Assembly: GCF_000020605.1 (NCBI RefSeq)
Contig: NC_012781.1
Span: 2,171,501-2,235,500 of the forward strand
DNA: 64,000 nucleotides
Reading direction: 5' to 3'
From: Agathobacter rectalis ATCC 33656
GTDB lineage: Bacteria > Bacillota > Clostridia > Lachnospirales > Lachnospiraceae
The notes below the pieces were generated by a model. That model saw only the letters and a list, made by a program, of their open reading frames with translations. It did not search any database and had not been told where the DNA came from. This document shows positions 53,707-61,527 of this stretch, in pieces. Position 1 is the stretch's first letter; each line of letters starts with the position of its first letter. The position numbers and the translations under genes are program-made.

Positions 53707-54720
53707 TCAATATCCATCTATTTCCCAGGCTACCGGTACGAAATACTCGTGGAACTTCGTGGTGGCATACTGGTCTGTCATGCCTGATATATAGTCGCAT
53801 ATGATACGCCCCTTGTCATCCCCCTGCTCTAGCATGACGAGATACTTCTGCGGCAGCTCCTCTATATGCTCCATATAATAGAAATAAAGCTGCTTGAGCA
53901 TCGCCTTGGCCTTTTTCTCCTCGCTTTTTGCGACTGGATTGTTGTAGAGGTTTGCGAACATGAATTTACGCAAATCCTGCATTGCCTGCGCGGACTCTTT
54001 TGACATGCATATATCGTCCTTTCCCATGCTGTTTGTGATGATATTGTGCACCATATGATTGAGCCTGGCCTTGGTGCTGTGTCCAAGCGTGTTTCTTATC
54101 TCAAGCGGTATATCATCCTCGCACAGCAGCTGTGCGCGGATTGCATCATCAAAGTCTGAATTTATGTAGGCTATCTTGTCTGAAAGCCTGACTATTTTGC
54201 CCTCTAATGTGTGTGGCATGAGCGAGGTCTGGTGATTTAGCATACCATCTCTGACCTCCCATGTCAGATTGAGTCCTGCTCCGTCCTTTTCGAGCTTCTC
54301 CACTATGCGCACACTCTGCTCATTATGCTTAAAGCCCCCCTCGTATATCTCATTGAGGATGCGCTCACCCGCATGTCCAAACGGTGTATGCCCCAGGTCG
54401 TGTCCCAGCGCTATAGCCTCCACCAGATCCTCATTCAGTCTCAGTGCCTTGGCTATTGTCCTGGCATTCTGCGACACCTCAAGCGTATGCGACATACGTG
54501 TGCGGTAATGGTCGCCCTTTGGCGTAAGAAACACCTGTGTCTTATTTTTCAGACGCCTGAATGCCTTGCTATGCAGTATCCGGTCCCTGTCCCGCTGAAA
54601 AACAGGCCTGATATCGCACTGCGGCTCATCATAGTCCCTGCCTCTTGAGTTTATGCTCAGGCATGCGAACGGACTAAGTATTTCCTGCTCACGTTTTTCT
54701 ATCTGCTCGCGAATAGTCAT
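53707..54720 (-). CDS. dgt: dGTPase-like HD-domain triphosphohydrolase
   Basis: The enzyme removes triphosphate from dNTPs. The 337-residue protein is a dGTPase-like HD hydrolase: TRMSHTLEVSQNARTIA (first His), GHDLGHTPFGHAGE near residue 115 (HD pair), and the NEQSVRI segment. Members adjoining dnaG are normally annotated as deoxyguanosinetriphosphate triphosphohydrolase-like. The start has GAGGAGGC. It is the first gene of the dgt-dnaG-rpoD-trmK series. Confidence 0.93.
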   Translation of the reverse strand: MTIREQIEKREQEILSPFACLSINSRGRDYDEPQCDIRPVFQRDRDRILHSKAFRRLKNKTQVFLTPKGDHYRTRMSHTLEVSQNARTIAKALRLNEDLVEAIALGHDLGHTPFGHAGERILNEIYEGGFKHNEQSVRIVEKLEKDGAGLNLTWEVRDGMLNHQTSLMPHTLEGKIVRLSDKIAYINSDFDDAIRAQLLCEDDIPLEIRNTLGHSTKARLNHMVHNIITNSMGKDDICMSKESAQAMQDLRKFMFANLYNNPVAKSEEKKAKAMLKQLYFYYMEHIEELPQKYLVMLEQGDDKGRIICDYISGMTDQYATTKFHEYFVPVAWEIDGY

Positions 54721-54917
54721 TTATCTGCCTCCTCGCTGTCACAGTCGTTATGTTCTGCTGCTATTCACACACAAATGTAACAAATAGCGTTACATTCCAC
54801 TAATAGTGCTCTACACTAATTATGCTCTACACTAGTTATTATTCGACGTGATTTTTAAAAATCCTTTTTTTATTTCTTTTTACTTTAATTTTCTTTCGGC
54901 AAAAATTAAATGCTATA
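54721..54917. other. AT-rich upstream region of dgt
   Basis: It contains the inverted repeat AATGTAAC (54774-54781) / GTTACATT (54789-54796) and a tandem repeat of GCTCTACACTA. It probably holds the dgt operon promoter, which I cannot place securely, and the 3' end of the upstream membrane-protein gene. Confidence 0.35.
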
Positions 54918-56291
54918 TCAATTACCGCCGAGCACATGGCGCAGCATCTGAAGCTGTCCGCCTGTGATTTCATTGTCGTAACTGCCATAGTAAAATTTAT
55001 CGTCTTTTGCCAGTATGCAGCCCACCCAGGTGCCCACATGACTGTCACTCTCTATGGCATCCTTCATGGATTTGTAGCCCTCTATTGTAAAATAAGCATC
55101 ATAGCCCTTGAAGTCTGCCGGATTTATTTTCACTGCACCAAAGGTATCCTCAAGACTTTTTATGAAATCCTCATCGCACTCCGTATAGCCTGTGACATCC
55201 TTGCTGTAGCGCGACTCTGACTGCCACTCCTCATCCCACATGAGAAAAACGCTGCAGTCCTTCCATGAATTGCTTTTTTCAACTACAGACAGCTTCTTGT
55301 ATGAATTTGATGCGTTGCCCGCCATCTGTAAATATGTATCGTCACCGTTCTTATTCATATATAAGAGGTTTGATGCTGCAACCTCATAGTACCTGCTGCT
55401 ATAATCCTGATCCTTGTATACAATATAGCCAAGCGGACTGCCGGTCCCTGCATAGTCAAGCTCTATGGTTATCGGAATATACACCTGACTGTCATAAACC
55501 ATAGGCCCAAGCCTGTCATCATTTGTGATACAGCTTGCGACCTTTTCATACTCAGCCGGCTCGTTTGAAGGCGACATGAAATATGTGTAAACAACAATAA
55601 TTGCAATAACAACGACCGGCACAATGACTATTACAGCTTTTAATGTTTTCCTTCGAACCCTGCGTCTGTGAATGCGCACTTTCCTGTCTGCATGTTCATC
55701 GCAATACCTGTATTTTACCAGTCTGTATACAACGAAAAGCTCCAGCACAAGCAAAAGCACAGCAAAGGCCATCATACAGCCGGCCTGCCACATCACCTTG
55801 TGATTGACAAATTTCTTATCTATAAACCTAAGCGGTATGAGTATTATCGTCCAAAAAAGCGTATTTCCCAACACATACCGTGCATATATTTTCCTGCTTT
55901 TTATTACGGTAAGCGGAAAAAGTGAAACAATCACTGTCAGCATGAGCACAATTGCAAAAAAATATCCCCATATCTCTGACAGGGTTGAGCCGTACAGTGC
56001 CTTGAAATACTGCGCCGGACCAAGCTTTTTGATATTGCCCCAGCCTGAGTATTTTGAGATAAAGAGCACTACCGTGCCGATAAACCATGTCAGTATATAG
56101 ATGCCCATGTAGCATGCCATATTTTTCCTTGCAAAGCTGCCATATCTCATAACGGAATATGACACAAGCACCCCTGCAAGCACAGGAAATCCGCCCACTC
56201 TGCCAATCAAAAGATTTACATACTCCATAACAGCAAAGGACAAAACAAACACACATATTACATTAATATAAGATAGATTCAATCTCTTCAC
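54918..56291 (-). CDS. Hypothetical multi-span membrane protein with C-terminal extracellular domain
   Basis: I do not recognise the 457-residue protein. It has about six membrane segments in residues 1-205 (8-28, 35-52, 60-80, 105-125, 135-152, 168-190), a basic loop (RKVRIHRRRVRRKTLK), another membrane segment (about 217-240), and a C-terminal domain of about 215 residues outside the membrane rich in Tyr, Ser and Asp. The last part reads like a periplasmic/extracellular substrate or sensor domain. Not in an obvious operon; tRNA-Leu lies upstream. Confidence 0.6.
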   Translation of the reverse strand: MKRLNLSYINVICVFVLSFAVMEYVNLLIGRVGGFPVLAGVLVSYSVMRYGSFARKNMACYMGIYILTWFIGTVVLFISKYSGWGNIKKLGPAQYFKALYGSTLSEIWGYFFAIVLMLTVIVSLFPLTVIKSRKIYARYVLGNTLFWTIILIPLRFIDKKFVNHKVMWQAGCMMAFAVLLLVLELFVVYRLVKYRYCDEHADRKVRIHRRRVRRKTLKAVIVIVPVVVIAIIVVYTYFMSPSNEPAEYEKVASCITNDDRLGPMVYDSQVYIPITIELDYAGTGSPLGYIVYKDQDYSSRYYEVAASNLLYMNKNGDDTYLQMAGNASNSYKKLSVVEKSNSWKDCSVFLMWDEEWQSESRYSKDVTGYTECDEDFIKSLEDTFGAVKINPADFKGYDAYFTIEGYKSMKDAIESDSHVGTWVGCILAKDDKFYYGSYDNEITGGQLQMLRHVLGGN

Positions 56292-56408
56292 GCTGCAATC
56301 CCATCTCCAATATAATAATCAAATTCCTGTGACAGCTGTACCCCTCAGTGTGGCAGGCAACGGTTACAGACCATTAATAGCCAATAGGCTTTCAAAATTA
56401 TCTGCACA

Positions 56409-56440
56409 AAATAAAATAGGAAGCCGTTCACCGACTTCCC
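56409..56440 (-). terminator. Terminator after tRNA-Leu(CAG)
   Basis: On the minus strand GGGAAGTCGG pairs with CCGGCTTCC through a short loop and T-rich sequence follows. Confidence 0.7.
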
Positions 56441-56446
56441 TGTTAA

Positions 56447-56530
56447 TGCAGGAGATGGGACTTGAACCCACACGATATTGCTACCACAGGCACCTGAAGC
56501 CTGCGCGTCTGCCAATTCCGCCACTCCTGC
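56447..56530 (-). tRNA. tRNA-Leu (anticodon CAG)
   Basis: The 84-nt minus-strand sequence folds into a type II tRNA: acceptor GCAGGAG/CTCCTGC with discriminator A, anticodon stem CAGGC/GCCTG with loop TTCAGGT (anticodon CAG), a variable arm, and T arm GTGGGTTCAAGTCCCAT. It reads CUG codons. CCA is not encoded. Confidence 0.95.
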
Positions 56531-56621
56531 GAACAAGCATTATTCTACCAAAAAGTTTAGAATAATGCAAGCATAAATTTAAAAAACTATACGAAATGTA
56601 CGAAAAACTATAAATCTGTTA

Positions 56622-57656
56622 CTACACCAGCTTTGATATATCTAAAACCAGTGCATCAACCTCCTCCTGTTTTGTGGCCCAGCTGGTGCAGAATCGCACT
56701 ACAGTGCCCTCTTTTTCTCTTTCCATCTCTTCAAAATAGTACTTCTCGGCAAGTGTCTTCTTCTGCTCATCCGATAAAATCACAAACTGCTGATTTGTAA
56801 AGCTCTCAACCCAAAACGGTACCTTCTTCTGTTCAAATGCCTCTTTAATCTGCATGGCAAGCTCATCAGCACGCTTTGTCTTTTCAAAATAATCGCCATT
56901 CTCAAGCATAGTGGCAAACTGCAAGCCCATCAGCCAGCCCTTTGCAAGCACTGCACCGTTTTGCTTCATATAAGCCTTAAAACGATACTTGATATCCTCA
57001 GCATTTATAACCAGCGCTTCGCCAAAGAGCGCACCACACTTTGTGCCACCGATATAAAAAACATCCGAAAGCATGGCAAAATCACAAAGTGTAAGGTCAT
57101 TTTTATCTGAGCCCAGTCCATAGCCCATTCTCGCACCATCAACAAACAGGTACATGCCGTATTTCTTGCAGACAGCACTGATATCGCAAAGCTCTCTTTT
57201 CGTGTAAAGAGTACCCTGCTCAGTAGGAAATGAAATATAAACCATCTTTGGCTCTGTCAGATACTCAGGCTTTGCATTGTCATAATACTCTGCGGCACAC
57301 GCCTCAATCTGCGCAGCACTGATTTTACCATCCGTGTTAGGAAGTGCAAGAATCTTATGACCTGTATTCTCAATAGAAGCGGCCTCGTGGCAATTGATAT
57401 GTCCCGTATCCGCTGCAATCACGCTCTGCACCGGTGAAAGCGCCGCCGCAACCACAACATAATTGGCCTGTGTCGCACCCGGAATAAATTTAATCATGGA
57501 ATCATCTCTGCCAATAAGCCCCTTAATAATCTGCTCAGCCTTATCGCACCACTCATCCTCACCATATCCCGGATAGCTGGTTGTATTTGTATCCGCCAGT
57601 GCCTTCAAAATGCAATCAAATGCACCGCGGTTATAATCGTTATTAAATCTAATCAT
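56622..57656 (-). CDS. Low-specificity L-threonine aldolase
   Basis: The PLP enzyme cleaves threonine or allo-threonine to glycine and acetaldehyde. The 344-residue protein matches the beta-eliminating lyase/threonine aldolase family: NNDYNRGAFDCIL at the start, SYPGYGEDEW near residue 27, GATQANYVVVAAAL, INCHEAASIE near residue 88 (stacking His), FVDGARMGYGLG near residue 172 (Asp-Arg), and the PLP lysine in FYIGGTKCGALFG near residue 203. It is preceded on its own strand by the hairpin array at 57693-58010, which forms its leader if transcription comes from the tRNA side. Confidence 0.9.
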   Translation of the reverse strand: MIRFNNDYNRGAFDCILKALADTNTTSYPGYGEDEWCDKAEQIIKGLIGRDDSMIKFIPGATQANYVVVAAALSPVQSVIAADTGHINCHEAASIENTGHKILALPNTDGKISAAQIEACAAEYYDNAKPEYLTEPKMVYISFPTEQGTLYTKRELCDISAVCKKYGMYLFVDGARMGYGLGSDKNDLTLCDFAMLSDVFYIGGTKCGALFGEALVINAEDIKYRFKAYMKQNGAVLAKGWLMGLQFATMLENGDYFEKTKRADELAMQIKEAFEQKKVPFWVESFTNQQFVILSDEQKKTLAEKYYFEEMEREKEGTVVRFCTSWATKQEEVDALVLDISKLV

Positions 57657-57692
57657 AAAAATCCTACCTTTCCTGTCTTATCATTATAGAGA

Positions 57693-58010
57693 GCCTGCCC
57701 CACAACAACCGGAGCCTTGCGGAAGATGGGTTGCAAGACGTCCGGGGGACGTCTGTTCTGCAACGACCGAAGCGGAGCGGAGACCGAGTGAGGTCCGGGG
57801 GACCTCATGCCACGAGCCGACCGAGCCGGAGGCGAGACCTTGAACCATGGGTGCCTGCCCCACAACAACCGAAGCCATGCGGAAGATGGGGCGCAAGACA
57901 TCCGGGGGATGTCTGCTCTGCGCCGACCGTAGCGGAGCGGAGACCGCAAGACGTCCGGGGGGACGTCTGTCCTGCAACGACCGAAGCGGAGCGGAGACCT
58001 TGGACCCATG
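57693..58010. repeat. Tandem GC-rich hairpin array with covarying stems
   Basis: Two copies of a ~160-bp unit (57693 and 57853) each hold a 38-base block (57693-57730; 57853-57890) and two ~55-base hairpin subunits (57731-57785, 57786-57839; 57891-57945, 57946-57999). Each subunit has a stem around CCGGGGG: AGACGTCC/GGACGTCT, TGAGGTCC/GGACCTCA, AGACATCC/GGATGTCT, so changes on one side are matched on the other; an outer stem (TTGCA/TGCAA, GCGCA/TGCGC) covaries too. The tail GACCGAAGCGGAGCGGAGACC is nearly constant. Open frames here on both strands come from the GC-rich composition. The 38-base block contains TGCGGAAGATGGG, identical to the 3' end of the adjoining tRNA-Leu. Confidence 0.85.
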
Positions 58011-58040
58011 GGGACAAGGTCCGCTTCCGCTTCTAAAATT

Positions 58041-58074
58041 AAAAAGGGCTAAGCCCTAAGGCTTAACCCTTTTT
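58041..58074 (-). terminator. Terminator after tRNA-Leu(AAG)
   Basis: AAAAAGGGTTAAGCC pairs with GGCTTAGCCCTTTTT around a four-base loop on the minus strand. Confidence 0.9.
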
Positions 58075-58084
58075 AGTTTTATAA

Positions 58085-58169
58085 TGCGGAAGATGGGACT
58101 TGAACCCACACGATTGCAATAATCACAAGATCCTTAGTCTTGCTCGTCTGCCAGTTCCGACACTTCCGC
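58085..58169 (-). tRNA. tRNA-Leu (anticodon AAG)
   Basis: The 85-nt type II tRNA has acceptor GCGGAAG/CTTCCGC with discriminator A, anticodon stem CAAGA/TCTTG with loop CTAAGGA (anticodon AAG), a variable arm and T arm. A at position 34 is unusual for bacterial Leu tRNA; reading CUC as well as CUU would need deamination to inosine. Confidence 0.92.
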
Positions 58170-58266
58170 ATGTATTTTGTTTTCGCCGCTTGTCTCACGC
58201 GACTCGTATATAATATCAGATTGTTTTCAAAAATGCAAGCACTTTTTTCAAAAAAATCATATTTTT

Positions 58267-58875
58267 TTACAGACTCTTTTCATAGCACAAAAACGGCTGC
58301 CCAAACAGGCTGCATTCACCCACTGTATCAAATCCAAACACTGCATACGAGCGCAGAGCCTTCACATTGAGCTTGTTGACTAAAAAATGCACACTTTTGT
58401 ATCCTCTCCTTGCGAGTTCTTCCATCCCAAATACCAGCATTTGTCTGGCGATTTTCTGATTCTGAAAATCCGGATGAACCGCAAGTCTTGAAAGCTCAGC
58501 CCCGGGTGCCAGTTTATGGCTCCAGCAATCAAGCCTCTCCACCTGTGGATCATCATCAATTGAAATTGCAGCGATAATTCTGTCCTCTTTGCTTCCGGCA
58601 TCAGCATTAATCTCCTGCCCATCAATCATTACAAACAAAGATTCTCTACCAAGATCAAACTCAATCTCCTTCATTCCCGGATAAGAATCGTCCCATGGAC
58701 AAAACTCCCTGCCTAGCTGTATCTTATACAATTTTAAAATTTCTTCTTTATTTTCTTCTGTAGCTGCTACTATTCTTCTCATTCTGTTTCTCATTTCCTT
58801 TATTTTCCCATGTGCATCATTCTCTTCTGTTACACGATTATCTTTATCATAGACTATCTTTGCAACATAGCCCAT
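58267..58875 (-). CDS. GNAT family N-acetyltransferase
   Basis: The protein (up to 202 residues) has a GNAT domain at about 33-200 with the acetyl-CoA-binding loop in LSRLAVHPDFQNQKIARQMLVFGMEEL and the AVFGFDTVGEC end strand. The start is uncertain: the ATG at 58875 follows GGAAGTAAG, but a start at residue 33 (MRRIVAATEENKEEIL) would begin at the domain. The substrate is unknown; it stands alone between tRNA-Leu and the Abi gene. Confidence 0.75.
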   Translation of the reverse strand: MGYVAKIVYDKDNRVTEENDAHGKIKEMRNRMRRIVAATEENKEEILKLYKIQLGREFCPWDDSYPGMKEIEFDLGRESLFVMIDGQEINADAGSKEDRIIAAISIDDDPQVERLDCWSHKLAPGAELSRLAVHPDFQNQKIARQMLVFGMEELARRGYKSVHFLVNKLNVKALRSYAVFGFDTVGECSLFGQPFLCYEKSL

Positions 58876-58895
58876 CGTTTCTTACTTCCGCAACT

Positions 58896-58949
58896 AAAAA
58901 GTCCATTACAATACACATAACATCTCTGTATATTGTAACGGACTTTTTT
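58896..58949 (-). terminator. Terminator after the Abi gene
   Basis: On the minus strand AAAAAAGTCCGTTACAATA pairs with TATTGTAATGGACTTTTT, with one mismatch. It lies about 105 bases after the Abi stop. Confidence 0.8.
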
Positions 58950-59055
58950 CAAACCCAGACTTGGTGCAAGCACCATTTCTGATAAAAACCTCGAAAGTTT
59001 TTGTTCTATGTGCATATATTACCTAATTTCATTCACAAAGTCAATATATTTTCTG

Positions 59056-60033
59056 CTAAATTTTCAAATACCATTTATGTTTTGGATTACTATTTTGCCC
59101 CTTAATATATTGTATTACCCCACTAATGAATCTATACGCTTCAGCAATAACCTGATTTTTTTCAAAATACTCTTTGCACTTCAAAACTCTTCCACCTTTT
59201 TCACAGAAAAAATGGTACAATTCATCCATTGTTTTATCACGCATATTACGATTAGCCGCTTCCTTTAAAAGATCATTATAAACAAATAGAAGTGCCACAA
59301 AATCATGAAATGCAGGATAAGACATATATTTACTACGAGCATGTAAACTAATTTCCTTTTGAGCCTTAGATAATGCATTTGTCAACTTGATGGTCTTTCG
59401 AAATTTTTTCTCTCCCTTTGGTTTCATAATTGAACTCATCAAACAATTGCTATGAGCTGCCGCATTTCTTAAAAATTTAATAGATTGTAAATAGTCACTG
59501 TAGTTTGATAAATTATACTCTTGATAATATAAGGTATATAACTCCACAAATTTTCCAAATGATAATAATTCAACCAAATTCCAAACTGAATATTCCTCAT
59601 CCAGCGAATGCTTTTCTGCTAAATCAGATGTAAAATTATATGAATCTGCTTTCTGTAGTATTTCTATCTTTGTATTAGGATACGCCCAAAAATATTTTTT
59701 GACAATATTATATCCGTCTTCTTTCTCATTTCGACTAAGATCATATAACATCCTTGTTTTTAGTATATGCTCTACGTCCAAACACATACCCAAAATTATT
59801 TTTCGAAGATACATATCCAGCTTCGACAATTCCACTAAATATGCAAATTCTAAATTTACATACTTACCATTTTTCGGATTAATAGGATAATTTTTGGCAT
59901 ATGATTTCAATTTAAAATAATAATTATTGTAGCGAAGAAATTTTTTTGCCTCCTCTTCACTCATTATTTCAAAAGTAACTCCTTTTTTCTTGAGATCTTC
60001 GATTTGCTCATCTATTGTAAGTTTCTTTTTCAT
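59056..60033 (-). CDS. Abi_2-family (AbiD/AbiF) phage-resistance protein with HEPN motif
   Basis: Abi proteins of this type stop phage by killing or stalling the infected cell. The 325-residue protein has the Abi_2 features: KKLTIDEQIEDLKKKGVTF at the start, RYNNYYFKLKSYAKNY near residue 35, YLVELSKLDMYLRKIIL, the H-V-E-H-I-L segment, and RNAAAHSNCL near residue 187, the R-x4-H motif of HEPN ribonucleases. It is probably a toxic RNase activated by phage. The codon use is more AT-rich than in the core genes. Upstream SD is AAAGGG. Confidence 0.88.
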   Translation of the reverse strand: MKKKLTIDEQIEDLKKKGVTFEIMSEEEAKKFLRYNNYYFKLKSYAKNYPINPKNGKYVNLEFAYLVELSKLDMYLRKIILGMCLDVEHILKTRMLYDLSRNEKEDGYNIVKKYFWAYPNTKIEILQKADSYNFTSDLAEKHSLDEEYSVWNLVELLSFGKFVELYTLYYQEYNLSNYSDYLQSIKFLRNAAAHSNCLMSSIMKPKGEKKFRKTIKLTNALSKAQKEISLHARSKYMSYPAFHDFVALLFVYNDLLKEAANRNMRDKTMDELYHFFCEKGGRVLKCKEYFEKNQVIAEAYRFISGVIQYIKGQNSNPKHKWYLKI

Positions 60034-60198
60034 CGTAAAAGTTCAACCCTTTTCCATTATTTATACCATTTCCATAAATATCATAACAATGAATTTTACC
60101 AATAGCAACTATTATTTACACTTCGTTAGAAGCTTTTTTCATCTCCTGCATGTAATGTTATAAAAAACAGACAGATAATCTACTCCCCATTTCTATGC

Positions 60199-60504
60199 TC
60201 ATTTAGCAACAATATATTCCATTTCTTCGTTTTTAGAAAGAATATCTAAAAGCCTGAACACCGGTCCTGTTGGATGAGTTCTACCGCCTTCCCATGCTTC
60301 CACTGTTTTAATTGAAACCCCCATATATGAAGCAAATACACTTTGAGTCATCCCCGCCTTTGTCCTAATATCACGTATTTCTTTTCCACTATACTCTTTG
60401 ACCGGCAAAATCATATATGTTTTTACTCTACCCGCTCCATATCCTTTCTCATAAGCTATAGCTTCCTCGAGTCCTTCTTTTAAATCCTCAAATAATGAAC
60501 TCAT
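60199..60504 (-). CDS. HTH-type antitoxin-like regulator
   Basis: The 101-residue protein has a Cro/C1-type helix-turn-helix (about residues 43-95: IRDIRTKAGMTQSVFASYMGVSIKTVEAWEGGRTHPTG), typical of HigA/RelB-like antitoxins that accompany RelE-type toxins. The AGGAGG that serves its ATG lies inside the last codons of the toxin remnant (60512-60610), the usual toxin-antitoxin order. As the toxin is cut to a stub, the antitoxin appears orphaned. Confidence 0.85.
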   Translation of the reverse strand: MSSLFEDLKEGLEEAIAYEKGYGAGRVKTYMILPVKEYSGKEIRDIRTKAGMTQSVFASYMGVSIKTVEAWEGGRTHPTGPVFRLLDILSKNEEMEYIVAK

Positions 60505-60511
60505 AGAAAAA

Positions 60512-60610
60512 TCACCTCCTATTTTTAGCAGCTTCCTCTCTCAACGATTTAACTAATTTCTTTAAAACGCTTTTTTCTTCCTCTGTAAGATTTTCCCTTC
60601 TCTTTTCAAC
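60512..60610 (-). pseudogene. C-terminal stub of a RelE/HigB-type toxin
   Basis: The last 32 residues before the TGA at 60512-60514 read EKRRENLTEEEKSVLKKLVKSLREEA-like, the charged C-terminal helix common in RelE-type toxins linked to HTH antitoxins. Everything before it is missing; homology ends exactly where the 29-bp direct repeat (60610-60638) begins. Confidence 0.6.
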
Positions 60611-60638
60611 TATATTATAGGGTGTCAACACAATTCAT
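60610..60638. repeat. 29-bp direct repeat, left copy
   Basis: Matches 63009-63037 with one difference (CTATATTATAGGGTGTCAAC here). The pair bounds a 2.4-kb segment. Confidence 0.8.
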
Positions 60639-60698
60639 CTTTATATATGCCATCCCTCCATTACTTCCGATTTTCTCTACTAACGCCAATAAGTAATA

Positions 60699-61268
60699 TT
60701 ACTTAATCTCAAAAAATTCACTACAAGCATCCCTTAATTCTTTTGGAGCTTTCTTTTCACCAATTCCAACAACTTTCTTACCTTGTCTTCTTAATTCTTT
60801 AACAGTATCCGTATAACCTTTGTCAGATGTCGCAATGCAAACCACATCGACCGATTTATTATTTTTTATTTCTTGGTTTACATCTTTTTTTATTTTATTA
60901 TCAACTTTATCTTTTTCTGGATTACCACACAATCTAATATCTTTAATATCCAGTTTTTTTGCCTTATCTGACCAAGATTTTGTACACTCATCTTTTTGCA
61001 ATCCATACACTTTTTCTGTTCCTAATACTCCTTGTTTATTTGCAATTTTCTGAATTTGTTCTGCCTTTTTTGAACTAATATTTTCTCCATCAATAAATAA
61101 CGCTGCATTCACCTTTTTTCTCGTACTATTACTTTTCGTTTGAATGGTTTTCTTCTTTTTCTTACTCTTATTTTCAGTGAATGAATTATTTCTGCTACAG
61201 CTTTCTACTTCATCCCAAAAATAAGGATTATGTTCCATTTCCCAATATAATTCAGCATCGTCTCCCAT
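60699..61268 (-). CDS. NYN-domain (LabA/PIN-like) putative ribonuclease
   Basis: I chose the ATG at 61268, seven bases after AGGAGG. The 189-residue protein has a charged N-terminal linker (Lys-rich near residues 35-50) and a NYN domain (about 55-189): ALFIDGENIS (first catalytic Asp), EKDKVDNKIKKDV, and CIATSDKGYTDTVKELRRQGKKVVGIGE (further acidic residues), the fold of PIN-type nucleases. The cellular role is unknown; it sits among defence and toxin-antitoxin genes. Confidence 0.8.
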   Translation of the reverse strand: MGDDAELYWEMEHNPYFWDEVESCSRNNSFTENKSKKKKKTIQTKSNSTRKKVNAALFIDGENISSKKAEQIQKIANKQGVLGTEKVYGLQKDECTKSWSDKAKKLDIKDIRLCGNPEKDKVDNKIKKDVNQEIKNNKSVDVVCIATSDKGYTDTVKELRRQGKKVVGIGEKKAPKELRDACSEFFEIK

Positions 61269-61289
61269 GTCCATACCTCCTAAATACAA

Positions 61290-61500
61290 AACATTTATTT
61301 ACTTCTTTATCACATCCATCCTTGTTTTCCTTATGACATTTTTCTAAATCTTATCTTGCCACATCTCCGATCAGAATACAACCACCCTCTTTTAATAATG
61401 TTTTTAATAATTGAATAAATTAAATTTTCTCATCATCTGTTAGGTGATGTAAGGAATACGTTGCAATAATAAAATCATATGCATTGTAGCATTTTTGTAA
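61290..61500 (-). pseudogene. C-terminal part of a class I SAM methyltransferase gene, with two stops
   Basis: One minus-strand frame reads AYDFIIATYSLHHLTDDEKI, stop, FIQLLKTLLKEGGCILIGDVAR, stop, DLEKCHKENKDG, matching motifs IV-VI of YrrT-like methyltransferases. The N-terminal piece of what looks like the same gene is at 63456-63530. Between them lies the PadR/HAAS operon. The middle, including the SAM-binding glycine motif, is gone. Confidence 0.7.
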
Positions 61501-61527
61501 ATGAAGATTGATTCATCTAAAATTATT

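Noticed and set aside
57653-58009. Open frames on both strands across the GC-rich repeat region
   Set aside because: All frames stay open because of the GC-rich tandem hairpins; residue patterns simply follow the repeat, and the changes between units preserve pairing rather than codons.
57693-58010. CRISPR array
   Set aside because: Units are self-complementary, about 55 bases, differ in their stems and have no unique spacers; no cas genes are present.
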